From: CAYWNK01 sp047639615
GTDB lineage: Bacteria > Planctomycetota > UBA1135 > GCA-002686595
Assembly (NCBI GenBank): GCA_047639615.1
Contig: JBLIOL010000010.1
Location: 1-35,526, forward strand
Reading direction: 5' to 3'
Length of the DNA: 35,526 nt
This document shows positions 9,199-18,481 of this stretch, piece by piece (the stretch's first letter is position 1; every line of letters begins with the position of its first letter). The notes beneath the pieces are model-generated. The model was not told the DNA's origin. It was given only the letters and a program-made list of their open reading frames with translations, and ran no database searches. The translations under genes and the position numbers were made by a program.

Positions 9199-11355
9199 TC
9201 AGTGGGCTAGGTCTGCCGCCACGATTCCCCGACGCGCAAATCCGGGCCCTGCCCACTCCAGGCTTAGTTCCCGTCCGCCCACGGCATTGAACCACTCGAG
9301 CCTGAGGCGGTGCCAGCCCTGGCGCAAGCCCAGTTGCCCCGTAGCCGTGACACTGCCGTGCAGGCCATCGTTGTCCACGAGGTCCTTCTCGGCTAGCCAC
9401 ATGCGGCTGCCGTCATCGCTGGTGAGCCAAAAGCTGTACACGCCGTCGGCAGGAACCTGCAGTAAACCCTGGAAGACCAGAGCCACATGTTCCTCGCGGG
9501 TAGCGCTCCTCACGCTGGGTACAGCAGCCACTGCGCTAGAGCTAGGCGTGCGACCAGCGAGTTGATCCAGGGTTTGCCAGCCGTCTTCATAGACGTCTAC
9601 CTTGAGACCCGCATCCGGCGCTCGCACAAACGCGATAGCCGGGATTAGGTCCGCCGACTGCATGACCTCAAACTCAGCCCGCGCCTCCACCAGCCCAGGA
9701 TTCTTCTCAGCAAAGGCCATGGCGCGCAGCTCCGTGCTCTGCTCCAACGGCAGCGGCCCCTCATAGAGCATCGAGCTCTTATTCGGTGTAGTGCCGTCCA
9801 ATGTATAGCGCACTTCCGCGGCCTCGAGGGATGCGGTAAGCGTGACCTCAACAGAACCGAGGAAGGCGCGCACGTCCGGAGTGATCGCCACCCTCGGCGG
9901 CGATGCATAGAGCGCTACGCGCCGAAGAATCGGAGCGGCCAAGCTCTCGAGCAAGGTCACACGCACCGCATCCGTCGTCACCGAAGGCACGCGCAACAGT
10001 CGTCTATGCCCGATGGTCGTACCGTTCGCGATTTCGCGCCAATGGTCGCCCTCGCGCGCTTCCACTCTGAAGCTCGCCACGCGCTGGCCTAGAGCTAGGG
10101 GTTCCGCGAGATCGATCACGTCAAAGGTCTGCGGGCTAGCCAAGAGCAGCTCGATCCACGGCTGCTCATCCACGGCCGCAGCAGCCCAGTACGTCTCGGC
10201 CACACCATCGAGAGCGCGTGCCGGACCGAAGCGTGAGTCGCTGCCGTGAACGCTGGAGGCCAAGGCCCCAGCGCCCTTAGCTAGGTTCTCGTCAAAGGTC
10301 TTCTCGATCAGGTCACCGAACTCGGCCAAGCGTTCCGCGTCACGCTCGTGCACGATGCCGCGTCGATCCACCGGCAGGTTGAGTAGCAAGCCCGCACCGC
10401 GCCCGACCGAGCCGTAGTAAATATCCTCGAGCTCATCGAGTCCCTTGACGCGCTCATCTTGATCCGCGTGGTAGTACCACCCCGGCCGAATCGACACAGG
10501 GCATTCCGCAGGCACCCAACGGTCGCCATCTGGGAAGCCCACCTGCAATTCCTGGGGCTGCTCCTCGGAACCGACGAAGTAGCGCGACATGCGGTACGCG
10601 TTCCAATTGGGCTCGCCGGCGAACCCGCGCTCGTTTCCGGTCCAGCGCAGATCTGGGTGCAGACCGTGGAAGATCACCGACTCCGGCTGATGCTGCTTGA
10701 CCGCATTCGCGAAGGCGCGCCAGTCGTACTCCTGACGCTTACCGGTTGGACCTTCGCCGCAGGCGCCGTCAAACCAGACCTCAAAGACATCGCCGTAGTT
10801 CTGCAGGATCTCACCGAGCTGGCCCACGAAGTAGGCGTTGTAGGCGGGCGAATCCCCATAGCTCGGATGGTTGCGATCCCAGGGCGATAGGTAGAGCCCC
10901 ATGTCGAACTCCGCCTCCGCGCAAGCGTCGGCCAGCTCGCGCAGCACGTCACCCTTCCCATCCTTCCAAGCACTGGACGCCACGTCGTAGTCCGTCAGCT
11001 CGGAGGGCCATAGGCAAAAGCCATCGTGGTGCTTAGCGGTGAGCACGATGCCGTTCAGCCCAGCATCCTGCGCAACCTTCACCCACTGGGAAGTGTCGAG
11101 TTCCGTGGGCGCGAAGGTAGTTGCCGGCGCGCGTCCATGCCCCCACTCCTCGTCCGTGAAGGTGTTCATGTTGAAGTGCACGAAGGCGCACACTTCACGT
11201 TCATGCCAGGCCAGCTGGGCCGCGCTGGGCAAGGCACCCACGGGCGCCGGCGCTTCCACCTGGGTCGCGGGGAAGACAATCTCCCCATCCTGGGGAGCGA
11301 TGGAAGAGAGCAGACAGAGGGCCAGCAGCATGCACATAGTTCGCCAGGCTACCAC
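9199..11355 (-). CDS. Secreted alpha-L-fucosidase (GH29) with accessory domains
   Basis: 718 aa with an N-terminal signal peptide (MCMLLALCLLSSIAPQ); the start could be any of the Met codons at residues 1, 7 or 9. The GH29 catalytic domain spans about residues 45-345: it has FVHFNMNTFTDEEWG, VLTAKHHDGFCLWPS and the nucleophile Asp196 in EVWFDGACGEGP. It is followed by an F5/8C-like discoidin region (about 350-480), a chitobiase/CHB_HEX_C-like beta domain (VRYTLDGTTPNKSS), and a C-terminal PA14-type domain (VPADGVYSFWLTSDDGSRMW). The enzyme releases terminal alpha-L-fucose, probably from algal or mucin-like polysaccharides, in the periplasm or outside the cell. The sulfatase-like gene nearby on the same strand fits sulfated glycan use. 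Confidence 0.92.
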   Translation of the reverse strand: MVAWRTMCMLLALCLLSSIAPQDGEIVFPATQVEAPAPVGALPSAAQLAWHEREVCAFVHFNMNTFTDEEWGHGRAPATTFAPTELDTSQWVKVAQDAGLNGIVLTAKHHDGFCLWPSELTDYDVASSAWKDGKGDVLRELADACAEAEFDMGLYLSPWDRNHPSYGDSPAYNAYFVGQLGEILQNYGDVFEVWFDGACGEGPTGKRQEYDWRAFANAVKQHQPESVIFHGLHPDLRWTGNERGFAGEPNWNAYRMSRYFVGSEEQPQELQVGFPDGDRWVPAECPVSIRPGWYYHADQDERVKGLDELEDIYYGSVGRGAGLLLNLPVDRRGIVHERDAERLAEFGDLIEKTFDENLAKGAGALASSVHGSDSRFGPARALDGVAETYWAAAAVDEQPWIELLLASPQTFDVIDLAEPLALGQRVASFRVEAREGDHWREIANGTTIGHRRLLRVPSVTTDAVRVTLLESLAAPILRRVALYASPPRVAITPDVRAFLGSVEVTLTASLEAAEVRYTLDGTTPNKSSMLYEGPLPLEQSTELRAMAFAEKNPGLVEARAEFEVMQSADLIPAIAFVRAPDAGLKVDVYEDGWQTLDQLAGRTPSSSAVAAVPSVRSATREEHVALVFQGLLQVPADGVYSFWLTSDDGSRMWLAEKDLVDNDGLHGSVTATGQLGLRQGWHRLRLEWFNAVGGRELSLEWAGPGFARRGIVAADLAH

Positions 11356-11418
11356 CCTTCGGGCAGTAGCCTGGCAAGAACGCTGCAGAGACGCGTGAAG
11401 CGGCCTGCTAGGTGGCCC

Positions 11419-11940
11419 CTACTCCTTGTTCCAGGGGCCCGCGTACGCAACGCTGAACCCCGGCGCGTCGCGCACGGCCAGCTGGTAGAGCCTCTGGGAG
11501 AACTGACGCAGGTGCATGGCGTCGTGGGCCGACCAAGAGGCCAGCAGATCGCCGGCCTTGATCGCGCCTAGCTTCGGATGGTTATAGGTGTTGCCCCAGG
11601 CGGGTGAGACGAGGCCCTTGAGCCAAGCCACGCTGCGCGCGCGCTCCATCTCGAAGCGTTGCAGCACGCGGCCGACTTCGCCCTCGTTGTAGCCCTTCTC
11701 TTCCGCCGCCGAACGCGGATCGATCACTTTCCAATTGCGCTCGGGGTCCTCGAGGACGGACTGCATGCGACTGCGGAAGTCGTCCACGTCCTCGTCGATC
11801 AGGTGCCCAAGGATCTCCAACACGGACCAGCCCCCATCGGGCGGTCGCCAGCGGGAGTCCTGGTTGCTAATGCCACCTAGCAGATGTCGCAGGGAAGGGG
11901 CGAACACGGCCAAGCGGCCGATCAAGAGGTCGGGATTCAT
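11419..11940 (-). CDS. DinB-family protein (putative metal-dependent)
   Basis: 173 aa four-helix-bundle protein of the DinB/YfiT type. The three metal-ligand histidines of the family are visible: His46 in ILGHLIDEDVDDF, and His139 and His143 in WSAHDAMHLRQF. GGWSVLEILGHL is the typical first-helix signature. DinB-like proteins include thiol-dependent transferases and DNA-damage-induced proteins of unknown role; substrate cannot be told from sequence. It lies between the fucosidase (64-bp gap) and the sulfatase gene on the same strand. Confidence 0.85.
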   Translation of the reverse strand: MNPDLLIGRLAVFAPSLRHLLGGISNQDSRWRPPDGGWSVLEILGHLIDEDVDDFRSRMQSVLEDPERNWKVIDPRSAAEEKGYNEGEVGRVLQRFEMERARSVAWLKGLVSPAWGNTYNHPKLGAIKAGDLLASWSAHDAMHLRQFSQRLYQLAVRDAPGFSVAYAGPWNKE

Positions 11941-12062
11941 CGTGATAGGTTGCCGGGGAAGGCGACGGTAGGTCCTTCAGCCTAACCCATCCGCGCAAAC
12001 CTCTACGTCCGGCTTCAATTAGGCTCGAAAAGAGCCCCTGATCTGGAACTGAGGCACGCGCC

Positions 12063-13430
12063 TCAATCCTCGTCGTCACCGCCGTAGCCCAGCCCCTCCA
12101 GGCCACGCAATTCCTCACCCGTAGCCTGCCGCTGGCTCCCACCCTGGCGTGCCAGCTGCCGAGCCAGGCGCGAGTTCAGTCGCTCGCGACACTCGCCTAG
12201 AACCTCCGGATGCTCCGCAGCAACGTCCACGAGCTCGTAGGGATCCGCCGCTAGATCAAATAGGGATTCCTGCCCATCTGCACTGCGAAGGTATTTCCAG
12301 CGCTCTGCACTGAGCGCGTACTCGAGCTTGCCGCCGTCCGCCTGGCGCGGCGAGCTCTGACTCATGATCCACTTCAGCTCAGCGCCGCCCGTGGCCGCGA
12401 AGCGGTTTACGCCGGTGGTCTGCACCAGGAACTCGGTCTTGCCAGGTAGCTCCAGCAGGTGCAGCAGGCTGGGCAGCACGTCCACGGCCGAAACCGGATC
12501 GGAATAGCGGCCCGGCGCCAGGCCCGGGGCTTTGATCATGAGCGGGGCATGCAGCTGCTCGTCGTAGGCACGCCCGTGGCCGGGGAGCCCGTGCTGGCCA
12601 AGCCCTTCCCCGTGGTCCCCCATCACGACGATGACCAAATCTTCCCAGAGCCCGCGCTCGCGCAGATCGTCGAAGAACAATCCCAACTGGGCGTCCATGT
12701 AGGCGATCTCGGCGTCGTAGGCGTTGAGCGCGTCCTCGATATCTATCGCCTTGCCACCTTTGCGTTCGGCCTCTTTGATGACCTCTCGCGCCGCCATCCA
12801 CTCGCGCAAGTCCGCGTCGGTATCGAAGCGACCCTGGGCTTCCTCGGGCGGATCGTAGGGGCCGTGGGGATCGAAGAGGTGCACCCACAGGAAGAATGGC
12901 GGCTTAGCGCGTTTGCCAAGCCAGGCGCGGGTCGTATCCAAGGTATCGGATGCGCGCCTCAAGTGGCTGCGTGTGTAGCTATAGACTTCGAAGCCATCCA
13001 CCAGGCCTGCTTCGGCGCGCAGGGGCAGGGCACTGACGAAAGCCGCGGTGGTGTAGCCCACGTCGCGCAGGTACTCCGCCACGGTCACGAGCCGCGGGTC
13101 GCGCTCATAGACCACATCCTTCAGCAGGTTGGCGATCACGCCATGCTCGTGGGGATAGGTACCCGTGAAGAGCGACACGTGCGTGGGCAAGGTAGTCGCC
13201 ATGGGCACGATGCAACGCTCGAAGAGCAGCGACTCGGCGGCTAAGGCATCCAGGTTCGGCGACGTGTCCCGGAAGTACCCGTAGCAACCCAGGTGATCAG
13301 CCCGGGTCGTGTCCAGGGTAATGACCAGCAGGTTGGGCGTGCCGGGCACGAGGCCCGCAGGCGCCAGGGGGTCCTGCACGTCGGTTGAACAGCTCGCGAG
13401 GAGCAGCCAGGCAATGGTCAGAGGGCGCAT
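12063..13430 (-). CDS. Sulfatase-superfamily lipoprotein without formylglycine Cys/Ser
   Basis: 455 aa from ATG 13430, chosen because it begins directly with a lipoprotein signal ending in lipobox LASC; an ATG 33 bases upstream would add 11 basic residues. The alkaline-phosphatase/sulfatase fold is clear: LLVITLDTTRADHLGCYGY (first metal-binding Asp), then the active-site loop TTLPTHVSLFTGTYPHEHGV, HLFDPHGPYDPP and VVMGDHGEGLGQHG (second metal site). The usual C/S-x-P-S-R formylglycine motif is replaced by Thr80-Leu-Pro-Thr-His. Such proteins are annotated as sulfatases, but phosphodiesterase, phosphonate monoester hydrolase or phosphotransferase chemistry using Thr directly is an alternative. 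Its probable site is the periplasmic face of a membrane. Confidence 0.88.
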   Translation of the reverse strand: MRPLTIAWLLLASCSTDVQDPLAPAGLVPGTPNLLVITLDTTRADHLGCYGYFRDTSPNLDALAAESLLFERCIVPMATTLPTHVSLFTGTYPHEHGVIANLLKDVVYERDPRLVTVAEYLRDVGYTTAAFVSALPLRAEAGLVDGFEVYSYTRSHLRRASDTLDTTRAWLGKRAKPPFFLWVHLFDPHGPYDPPEEAQGRFDTDADLREWMAAREVIKEAERKGGKAIDIEDALNAYDAEIAYMDAQLGLFFDDLRERGLWEDLVIVVMGDHGEGLGQHGLPGHGRAYDEQLHAPLMIKAPGLAPGRYSDPVSAVDVLPSLLHLLELPGKTEFLVQTTGVNRFAATGGAELKWIMSQSSPRQADGGKLEYALSAERWKYLRSADGQESLFDLAADPYELVDVAAEHPEVLGECRERLNSRLARQLARQGGSQRQATGEELRGLEGLGYGGDDED

Positions 13431-13463
13431 CGCGCGCAGTATAGCAGCCCGTGGGCGCCTCAC

Positions 13464-14876
13464 TCAGGCTACGTGTCGATTGGCTCGCCGACGTATCTGT
13501 TCGAGGATCGCGTGGGCGGCGGTGGTATAGGCCTGGGCGTAGGTAGGGAAATTGAAAATGGTGTCCTCAAAAACCTCGGGTCCGCTCTCGGCCACCAGGG
13601 CCATCTGACCCAGGTGGATCAGCTCCGTTGCGCGATCGGCCATGCAGTGCATGCCTACCAAGCGCTTGCCCTCGGGCTCACACACGAGCTTCAAGAGCCC
13701 CGCCGGGTTGCCGTCGATCTGGGCCCGTGCCAGGTCCGCGAAGTCCGCGCGACCGACCAAAACATCGCCGAAGCGCTCGCGTGCTTGAGCTTCGGTCAGG
13801 CCCACGGATGCGAGCTCGGGCATGGTGTAGATCCCGCAGGGGATGTGCTCGGCGGAAGCGCCGAGTTCCATGCCTAGGGCGTGCCGCACGGCCATGCGGC
13901 CCTGATGTGAAGAAGCCGCTGCCAGAGCGGGAGCGCCGCTGATATCGCCGGCGGCGTAGATGTGCGCTTGGCTTGTGCGGCCAAATTCATCCACCTTGAG
14001 CAAGCCGCGCGCGGTGGGCTCGAGGCCCGCCGCGTCGAGGTTCAGACCGCCCAGGCTGGCTACGCGGCCCATGGCCACCAGCACCTTGGCCGTGTGCAAG
14101 GTCTCGCCATTGGAGAGTCGCGTGTGCACGCCATCGGGACGGCCGCGCTCCATGGACTCCACCTGTACGCCGGGAATGAAACGTCCGCCATCAGCCTCGA
14201 AGCACTTGAGAAAGCCCTCGGAGAGCTCCGGCTCGAGGAAACCCATGGGCGAGGGATGCTTGTCCAGCATCGTGACCTGCACACCCAAGGCTTGGAAGAG
14301 GCTGGCGAATTCACAGGCGATCACGCCTGCGCCCACGACCACGAGATCGGTGGGCAAGTAGGCCAGGGAGAGCGCCGAATCGCTGTCGAGCACGCGCTCG
14401 TGATCGAGGGGCAGCTCCGGGGGCTGACGCGGTCTGGTACCCGTGGCCAACACGATGTAGTCGGCCGTTACGGTGGTCTTGGTGCCGTCCACGGCCTCGC
14501 ACAGGATCTCATTGGGACCCGCGAAGCTCGCGCGTGCATGCAGCGTGTTGACGCCGCTCTCTTCGAGGTCGGAACGGATGCTGCGCGAATAGCTGTCGCG
14601 CACATCGCTCAGGCGACCCATCAGGTGCGGCACCGGGGAACCGGCCAAGTCGGGCGCGGGTACGGGGCTATTGCGGCGCATCTCTACGAGAGCGCGCGCA
14701 CTGGCTAGCAGGGTCTTGCTGGGGATCGTCCCGCGGAAGACGCACTCGCCGCCCACTTCCACACCGCGCTCCACCAAGAGCGTTCGCTCGCCGGCTTCGG
14801 CGGCGGTGACGGCTGCGTGATGGCCGGCGGGGCCGGCGCCGATCACGACGAATTTGTAGTGCTCGGGCTTGCTCAC
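13464..14876 (-). CDS. sthA: Si-specific NAD(P)+ transhydrogenase (soluble pyridine nucleotide transhydrogenase)
   Basis: 470 aa flavoprotein disulfide-reductase-like enzyme starting at a GTG that overlaps the upstream HDOD stop. The FAD-binding GAGPAGHHAA motif lies at residues 13-22. The active-site region reads GGECVFRGTIPSKTLL: it has one Cys (Cys45) and a Thr where lipoamide dehydrogenases have the second redox Cys, which is the hallmark of SthA. The NAD(P)-binding motif VVGAGVIACEFASLF and the ATGTRPRQP and YAAGDISG segments follow, then a C-terminal dimerisation domain (NFPTYAQAYTTAA). It exchanges reducing equivalents between NADPH and NAD+ in the cytoplasm. Confidence 0.93.
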   Translation of the reverse strand: MSKPEHYKFVVIGAGPAGHHAAVTAAEAGERTLLVERGVEVGGECVFRGTIPSKTLLASARALVEMRRNSPVPAPDLAGSPVPHLMGRLSDVRDSYSRSIRSDLEESGVNTLHARASFAGPNEILCEAVDGTKTTVTADYIVLATGTRPRQPPELPLDHERVLDSDSALSLAYLPTDLVVVGAGVIACEFASLFQALGVQVTMLDKHPSPMGFLEPELSEGFLKCFEADGGRFIPGVQVESMERGRPDGVHTRLSNGETLHTAKVLVAMGRVASLGGLNLDAAGLEPTARGLLKVDEFGRTSQAHIYAAGDISGAPALAAASSHQGRMAVRHALGMELGASAEHIPCGIYTMPELASVGLTEAQARERFGDVLVGRADFADLARAQIDGNPAGLLKLVCEPEGKRLVGMHCMADRATELIHLGQMALVAESGPEVFEDTIFNFPTYAQAYTTAAHAILEQIRRRANRHVA

Positions 14877-15745
14877 TGGAAAGCCTCCGCGGTCTCGCGC
14901 ACGCGCTCTTCAGCGCTGAGCAAGTTGTCCATGTCGTCCGTGTAGAGGTTGAGGCCAGCCACGCTCGGGTGAGCGCGCAGCTCCTTCTCGAGCACCTCGC
15001 GCTCATCCTCGTCCTCGCTCGCCGACCAGTGGGCGAGCAAGTCGGCCAGGCAAGTGGTCTTAGCATCCTGCGGGTAGTCGCTAGCACCCTCGGGATTGTG
15101 GTGGTTCGTAACGGCCTCGACCAAACGCTCGGGGAAGCCCCACTCGGTGAGCAGGCGGCATGCCACGGGCTCGTGGAATTCCACCAACCAGTCCGCGTAA
15201 ATACCGGCATCTAAGCTGCAGGAGCTGAGCTCCTCGATGCTGCTCAAGGCGCTGAGCACCACCGGCTTGCCAACCTCATGTAACAAGCCCGCAAGGAAAG
15301 CAGACTCCACATTGGCCCGGCGCAGGCGCGCGATCTCGGAGGACCAGCCACCGGCGAGGGCGCTGTGCTTCCACAGGGCCTCCAACTCCTTCTCGAAGCC
15401 GGGCAAGCGGAAGACTTCCTCCTTCACCACCACCGCGACAACGATCGCCGACAGTTGGTGCAGCCCGAGGCGCGAGATGGCCTGGGAGAGCGAGATGATC
15501 GGTTCCGCCGGACAAAAGGCCGTGGAGTTGGCCGTACGCAGCACATGGGCGGTCAGAGCCGGATCCATCTGGACGATATCGGCAAGCTCTTTGGCGTCCG
15601 TATCCTCCCGACGAGATTGCTCGAGCACTTGCAGCGCGGTGGTGGACAAGAGCGGAAGCACTAGGTCTCCTGACTCGATTCGATTGGAGAATCGAGCCTG
15701 AAGGGCCTGAGCGGCGAGGGAATCCTGAGTAATAGAGCGTGTCAT
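14873..15745 (-). CDS. HDOD domain signalling protein
   Basis: 290 aa from ATG 15745. A longer reading frame starts 39 codons upstream, but that extension is low-complexity, and a start at 15745 leaves a normal 129-bp divergent promoter region. The chain shows the HDOD pattern: LPLLSTTALQVLEQSRREDTDAKELADIVQMDPALTAHVLRTANS, LSQAISRLGLHQL, then FLAGLLHEVGKPVV and VTNHHNPEG. HDOD proteins are HD-domain relatives, mostly without phosphohydrolase activity, that act in signalling. Its stop overlaps the sthA start (GTGA), so the two are co-transcribed; why they are coupled is unclear. Confidence 0.88.
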   Translation of the reverse strand: MTRSITQDSLAAQALQARFSNRIESGDLVLPLLSTTALQVLEQSRREDTDAKELADIVQMDPALTAHVLRTANSTAFCPAEPIISLSQAISRLGLHQLSAIVVAVVVKEEVFRLPGFEKELEALWKHSALAGGWSSEIARLRRANVESAFLAGLLHEVGKPVVLSALSSIEELSSCSLDAGIYADWLVEFHEPVACRLLTEWGFPERLVEAVTNHHNPEGASDYPQDAKTTCLADLLAHWSASEDEDEREVLEKELRAHPSVAGLNLYTDDMDNLLSAEERVRETAEAFQ

Positions 15746-15874
15746 GTAGGAACTCGCTGAGTGAATCGTCCAGCAAGGGCTATGGCTAGAGCGCCAATGC
15801 GAAAGGCGACCCGCTGTCGGGAAAGCGCTACCCTCAAGGCGGCTCTCACCGCTCTCACCCACGATCCCTGTCTC

Positions 15875-16648
15875 ATGCTGCGATTCTCACTCGTTCTGAT
15901 CCTCGGCGCCCTCACGGGAATTGCCGGCTGGTGGACCCTCTTCGTTCAGGAGCAGGTCAACGGCATCGAGGACCGCGACATCAAGATCGTGGCCCTGGAA
16001 AGCAACCTCGAATCCAGCCGCTTGGCGATCGACGGCCTGAACGAGGACCTGGTGGTCAAACAGGAGGAGATCACCGCCCAGGGCAAGCTCATCCAAGAGC
16101 TGCGCGTGTCCATGTACCTGCTCAAGGTCGACAACCGCGTGGCGCACATCGAGGTGGTGGATCAATCCCCCGACCCCGCGAACCCGGATGAGGTGCAGAC
16201 CACCATTCGCTTCATCGAGTTAGACGAGCAGGGTGAGCCCATGGGCGAGCCCGTGGAAGCCACGGTCAAGGGCAAGAAAATCTACATCGACAGCCTGGTG
16301 ATCAAGTTCGACGACCAGTACGTGGAGGGCGGCGACTTCCTGCGCGGCTCCTCCGTGGTGCTCTTCCGGCGCATCTTCGGCGAGCATCAAGCGCCCTCCG
16401 CCGGCGTGGAAATCGACACCGCCGGCGTGCATCCGGGTGCCTACGGTGCCCAAGGCGATGCTGAAGGCGACGTGTACTACGCCGAGCTCTGGCAGAAGTT
16501 CTGGGACTACGCCAACGACCCCGAAGCCGCCGCCGAACGCGGCGTACGCGCCATCCACGGGGAAGCACCCTACATCGAAGCGCGCCCGGGCAAACGCTAC
16601 CGCGTGGAGTTGCGCGCGTCGGGCGGACTATCGATCCACCCCGAGTAG
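15875..16648 (+). CDS. Membrane-anchored coiled-coil protein, unknown function
   Basis: 257 aa from ATG 15875, chosen because it starts directly with a signal-anchor (MLRFSLVLILGALTGIAGWW); upstream in-frame codons back to 15761 would add an unlikely arginine-rich leader. Residues about 28-80 form a coiled coil (DIKIVALESNLESSRLAIDGLNEDL and so on). The rest is a beta-rich extracytoplasmic domain with an IRFIELDEQGEPMGEPVEATVKGKKIYIDSLVIKF pattern. Not assigned to a named family. It is divergent from the HDOD-sthA operon across 129 bp and convergent with the cupin gene. An envelope-associated or secreted periplasmic role is inferred. Confidence 0.75.
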   Translation: MLRFSLVLILGALTGIAGWWTLFVQEQVNGIEDRDIKIVALESNLESSRLAIDGLNEDLVVKQEEITAQGKLIQELRVSMYLLKVDNRVAHIEVVDQSPDPANPDEVQTTIRFIELDEQGEPMGEPVEATVKGKKIYIDSLVIKFDDQYVEGGDFLRGSSVVLFRRIFGEHQAPSAGVEIDTAGVHPGAYGAQGDAEGDVYYAELWQKFWDYANDPEAAAERGVRAIHGEAPYIEARPGKRYRVELRASGGLSIHPE

Positions 16649-16654
16649 CAGCGC

Positions 16655-17512
16655 CTACTGAATCACTGCGCCGTGCGACGATTCCAAGCGGAAGGGAATC
16701 GCCTCATCGCCTTCGAAACCGAAGCGCTCCTGCAACTTGCGCAGGTGATGGTCGAGCCCGATTTCCTGCTGGGGCACGAAGCCCGGCACGGTGATGACTT
16801 GCGCCAAGGCACCCCCCACCGCGCGATGCATGGTGCCGCGCGGTAGATAGACCAACTGGCCGGCCGCGAGCGGCAGGGTCTGGATCAACGCGCTAGCGGT
16901 CTCGCGCGTGAGCTCAGCGGAGTTCTCGATGTCCCCCACGCGCTCCGACCAATACAGGCGCGCGTCGGGCAAGGCGTGCTGCACCAGGTAGAGCTCTTCG
17001 AAGCCCGCGGACTGCGGGTGATAGTGGGAGAAGGAGTCGTGCATGCGCACGCGATGCGCATTGAGCGCCTGACATAGGTAAGGCCCATTGTCCTCTGACC
17101 AGGTCAGCAGAATGCGCCGGTAAGCATCAGCCTCCTGCGCACAACCGCCAGGTGTGTCCGTGAGACGCGGGTCATGATCTGGGCGCAGAAAAGCCGGCAC
17201 GCCCTCGGGCGTGGGGCCGGGAACCGTGAACAGCAGAAGGTCGAGCGGGCCGTCGAGTTCCAGAGCTTGGCCCGCAGCGAGTAAGACCACATCGCCCAAG
17301 GCCAGGGCGCTCGATTGCTGCGCGCATACCCCGCGCGCCTCGCCGCCTTGCACGAAGGCTAGGCGCAGGCCAGCGCTCGCCTCCACGCCCGAGACACCGG
17401 GCAACCAGTCCACGGAGCAGCCCGCATTGCGCTTAGCAAAGGCATCGGCGAGGGTGGCAAGACCCTCGGGGCAGGAATCAGAGCTTAGTTGGCAGGTCCA
17501 CATGGCTTGCAT
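16655..17512 (-). CDS. Cupin-domain protein
   Basis: 285 aa from ATG 17512; the frame stays open far upstream, but only as a shadow of the divergent DUF6807 gene. A C-terminal cupin (about residues 150-240) shows motif 1 with HYHPQSAGFEELYLVQ and motif 2 GQLVYLPRGTMHRAVGG, so metal binding by His/His/Glu/His is plausible. The N-terminal half (about 20-110) looks like a second, degenerate cupin barrel (ALGDVVLLAAGQALEL). It could be an isomerase, dioxygenase or sugar-binding enzyme; the substrate cannot be read from the sequence. It shares a 54-bp divergent promoter region with the DUF6807 gene. Confidence 0.75.
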   Translation of the reverse strand: MQAMWTCQLSSDSCPEGLATLADAFAKRNAGCSVDWLPGVSGVEASAGLRLAFVQGGEARGVCAQQSSALALGDVVLLAAGQALELDGPLDLLLFTVPGPTPEGVPAFLRPDHDPRLTDTPGGCAQEADAYRRILLTWSEDNGPYLCQALNAHRVRMHDSFSHYHPQSAGFEELYLVQHALPDARLYWSERVGDIENSAELTRETASALIQTLPLAAGQLVYLPRGTMHRAVGGALAQVITVPGFVPQQEIGLDHHLRKLQERFGFEGDEAIPFRLESSHGAVIQ

Positions 17513-17566
17513 TGACCATACCGAGGATAGCGTCTCGAATGAGACCTGCCGAAGTAGGCTAGGGAC

Positions 17567-18475
17567 ATGATCCAGCCCCTCGCCCTGCTGCTGCTGCTCG
17601 CCCTGCCCCAGGAACCCGAGCAAGCGCCCGTCCTGCACGAGAAGGTGCTGCTTGGCGAGGCCCACTTCGCTACCTGGGACTTCACAGGACGCCTGCCCAA
17701 GGTCTACCCCCTGCTCGCTCCCGGGGGCACGCCCATCACGCGCGAAATCAAGGGGCCCGGCTCGAAGCCCAAGCAGGATCACCCGCACCACGTGTCCTTC
17801 TGGACCGCCCACGGGGATATCAACGGCGTCGACTTCTGGCACGACCCGAAGGCCAAAATCAAGCGCCAGGGCGACCTCCTGCGCAAGCAGGACGAGGAGG
17901 CTCAGAGCACCCTCCTGCGCCAAATCTTCGCCTGGCACGGCCCCACGGGCAAGCTGCTCATGCGGGAGTCGCGCGCCCTCCATTTCCATGAGAAGGACGG
18001 CGTACGCTTCGTCGATCGTGTGCACCGCTTCAGTGCCCCGCCCGAAGAGTTCGTGGTCTTCGGCGACACCAAGGAAGGCATGTTCGCCCTGCGCCTGCGC
18101 AAGGAACTCTGCCCCGACGGCGGCGGCAGTCTGCTCAACGCCAAGGGCCAGCGCGACGGCAAGGTCTGGGGCCAGCCCGCCCGTTGGATTCGCTACGAGG
18201 GCGAGATCGAGGGCAAGACCATCGGCGTCGCCATCTTCGGCCACCCCGATAACAGGCGCCACCCCACCCGCTGGCACGCACGCAACTACGGCCTGGCCGC
18301 CGCCAACCCCTTCGGCCTACACCACTTCACCGGATCCCCCAAGGGCGAGGGCGCACTGATCCTCAAGCCCGACGAGAGCATCGACTTCCGCTGGCGCACC
18401 GCCATCTACAGCGGCACGCGCACGCAGGAACAACTGGAGACACTCTGGCGCGATTGGAGCAAGACCAAGCACTAG
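17567..18475 (+). CDS. Secreted DUF6807 (PmoA-like) family protein
   Basis: 302 aa with a signal peptide (MIQPLALLLLLALPQE). It carries the family hallmark DHPHHVSFWTAHGDINGVDFW at residues 71-91, followed by HFHEKDGVRFVDRVHRF and a C-terminal RTQEQLETLWRDW helix. The family is called PmoA-like in databases, but these proteins are not established methane monooxygenase subunits. They are abundant in Planctomycetes next to Gfo/Idh/MocA oxidoreductases, as here, and are likely glycan- or sugar-related. Convergent with the Gfo/Idh/MocA gene across a hairpin terminator. Confidence 0.87.
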   Translation: MIQPLALLLLLALPQEPEQAPVLHEKVLLGEAHFATWDFTGRLPKVYPLLAPGGTPITREIKGPGSKPKQDHPHHVSFWTAHGDINGVDFWHDPKAKIKRQGDLLRKQDEEAQSTLLRQIFAWHGPTGKLLMRESRALHFHEKDGVRFVDRVHRFSAPPEEFVVFGDTKEGMFALRLRKELCPDGGGSLLNAKGQRDGKVWGQPARWIRYEGEIEGKTIGVAIFGHPDNRRHPTRWHARNYGLAAANPFGLHHFTGSPKGEGALILKPDESIDFRWRTAIYSGTRTQEQLETLWRDWSKTKH

Positions 18476-18481
18476 CGCTTG

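Noticed and set aside
17513..18277. N-terminal extension of the minus-strand cupin gene (open frame from 18277)
   Set aside because: It is antisense to the clear DUF6807 gene; low-complexity composition and no homology-like motifs. ATG 17512 is the sensible start.
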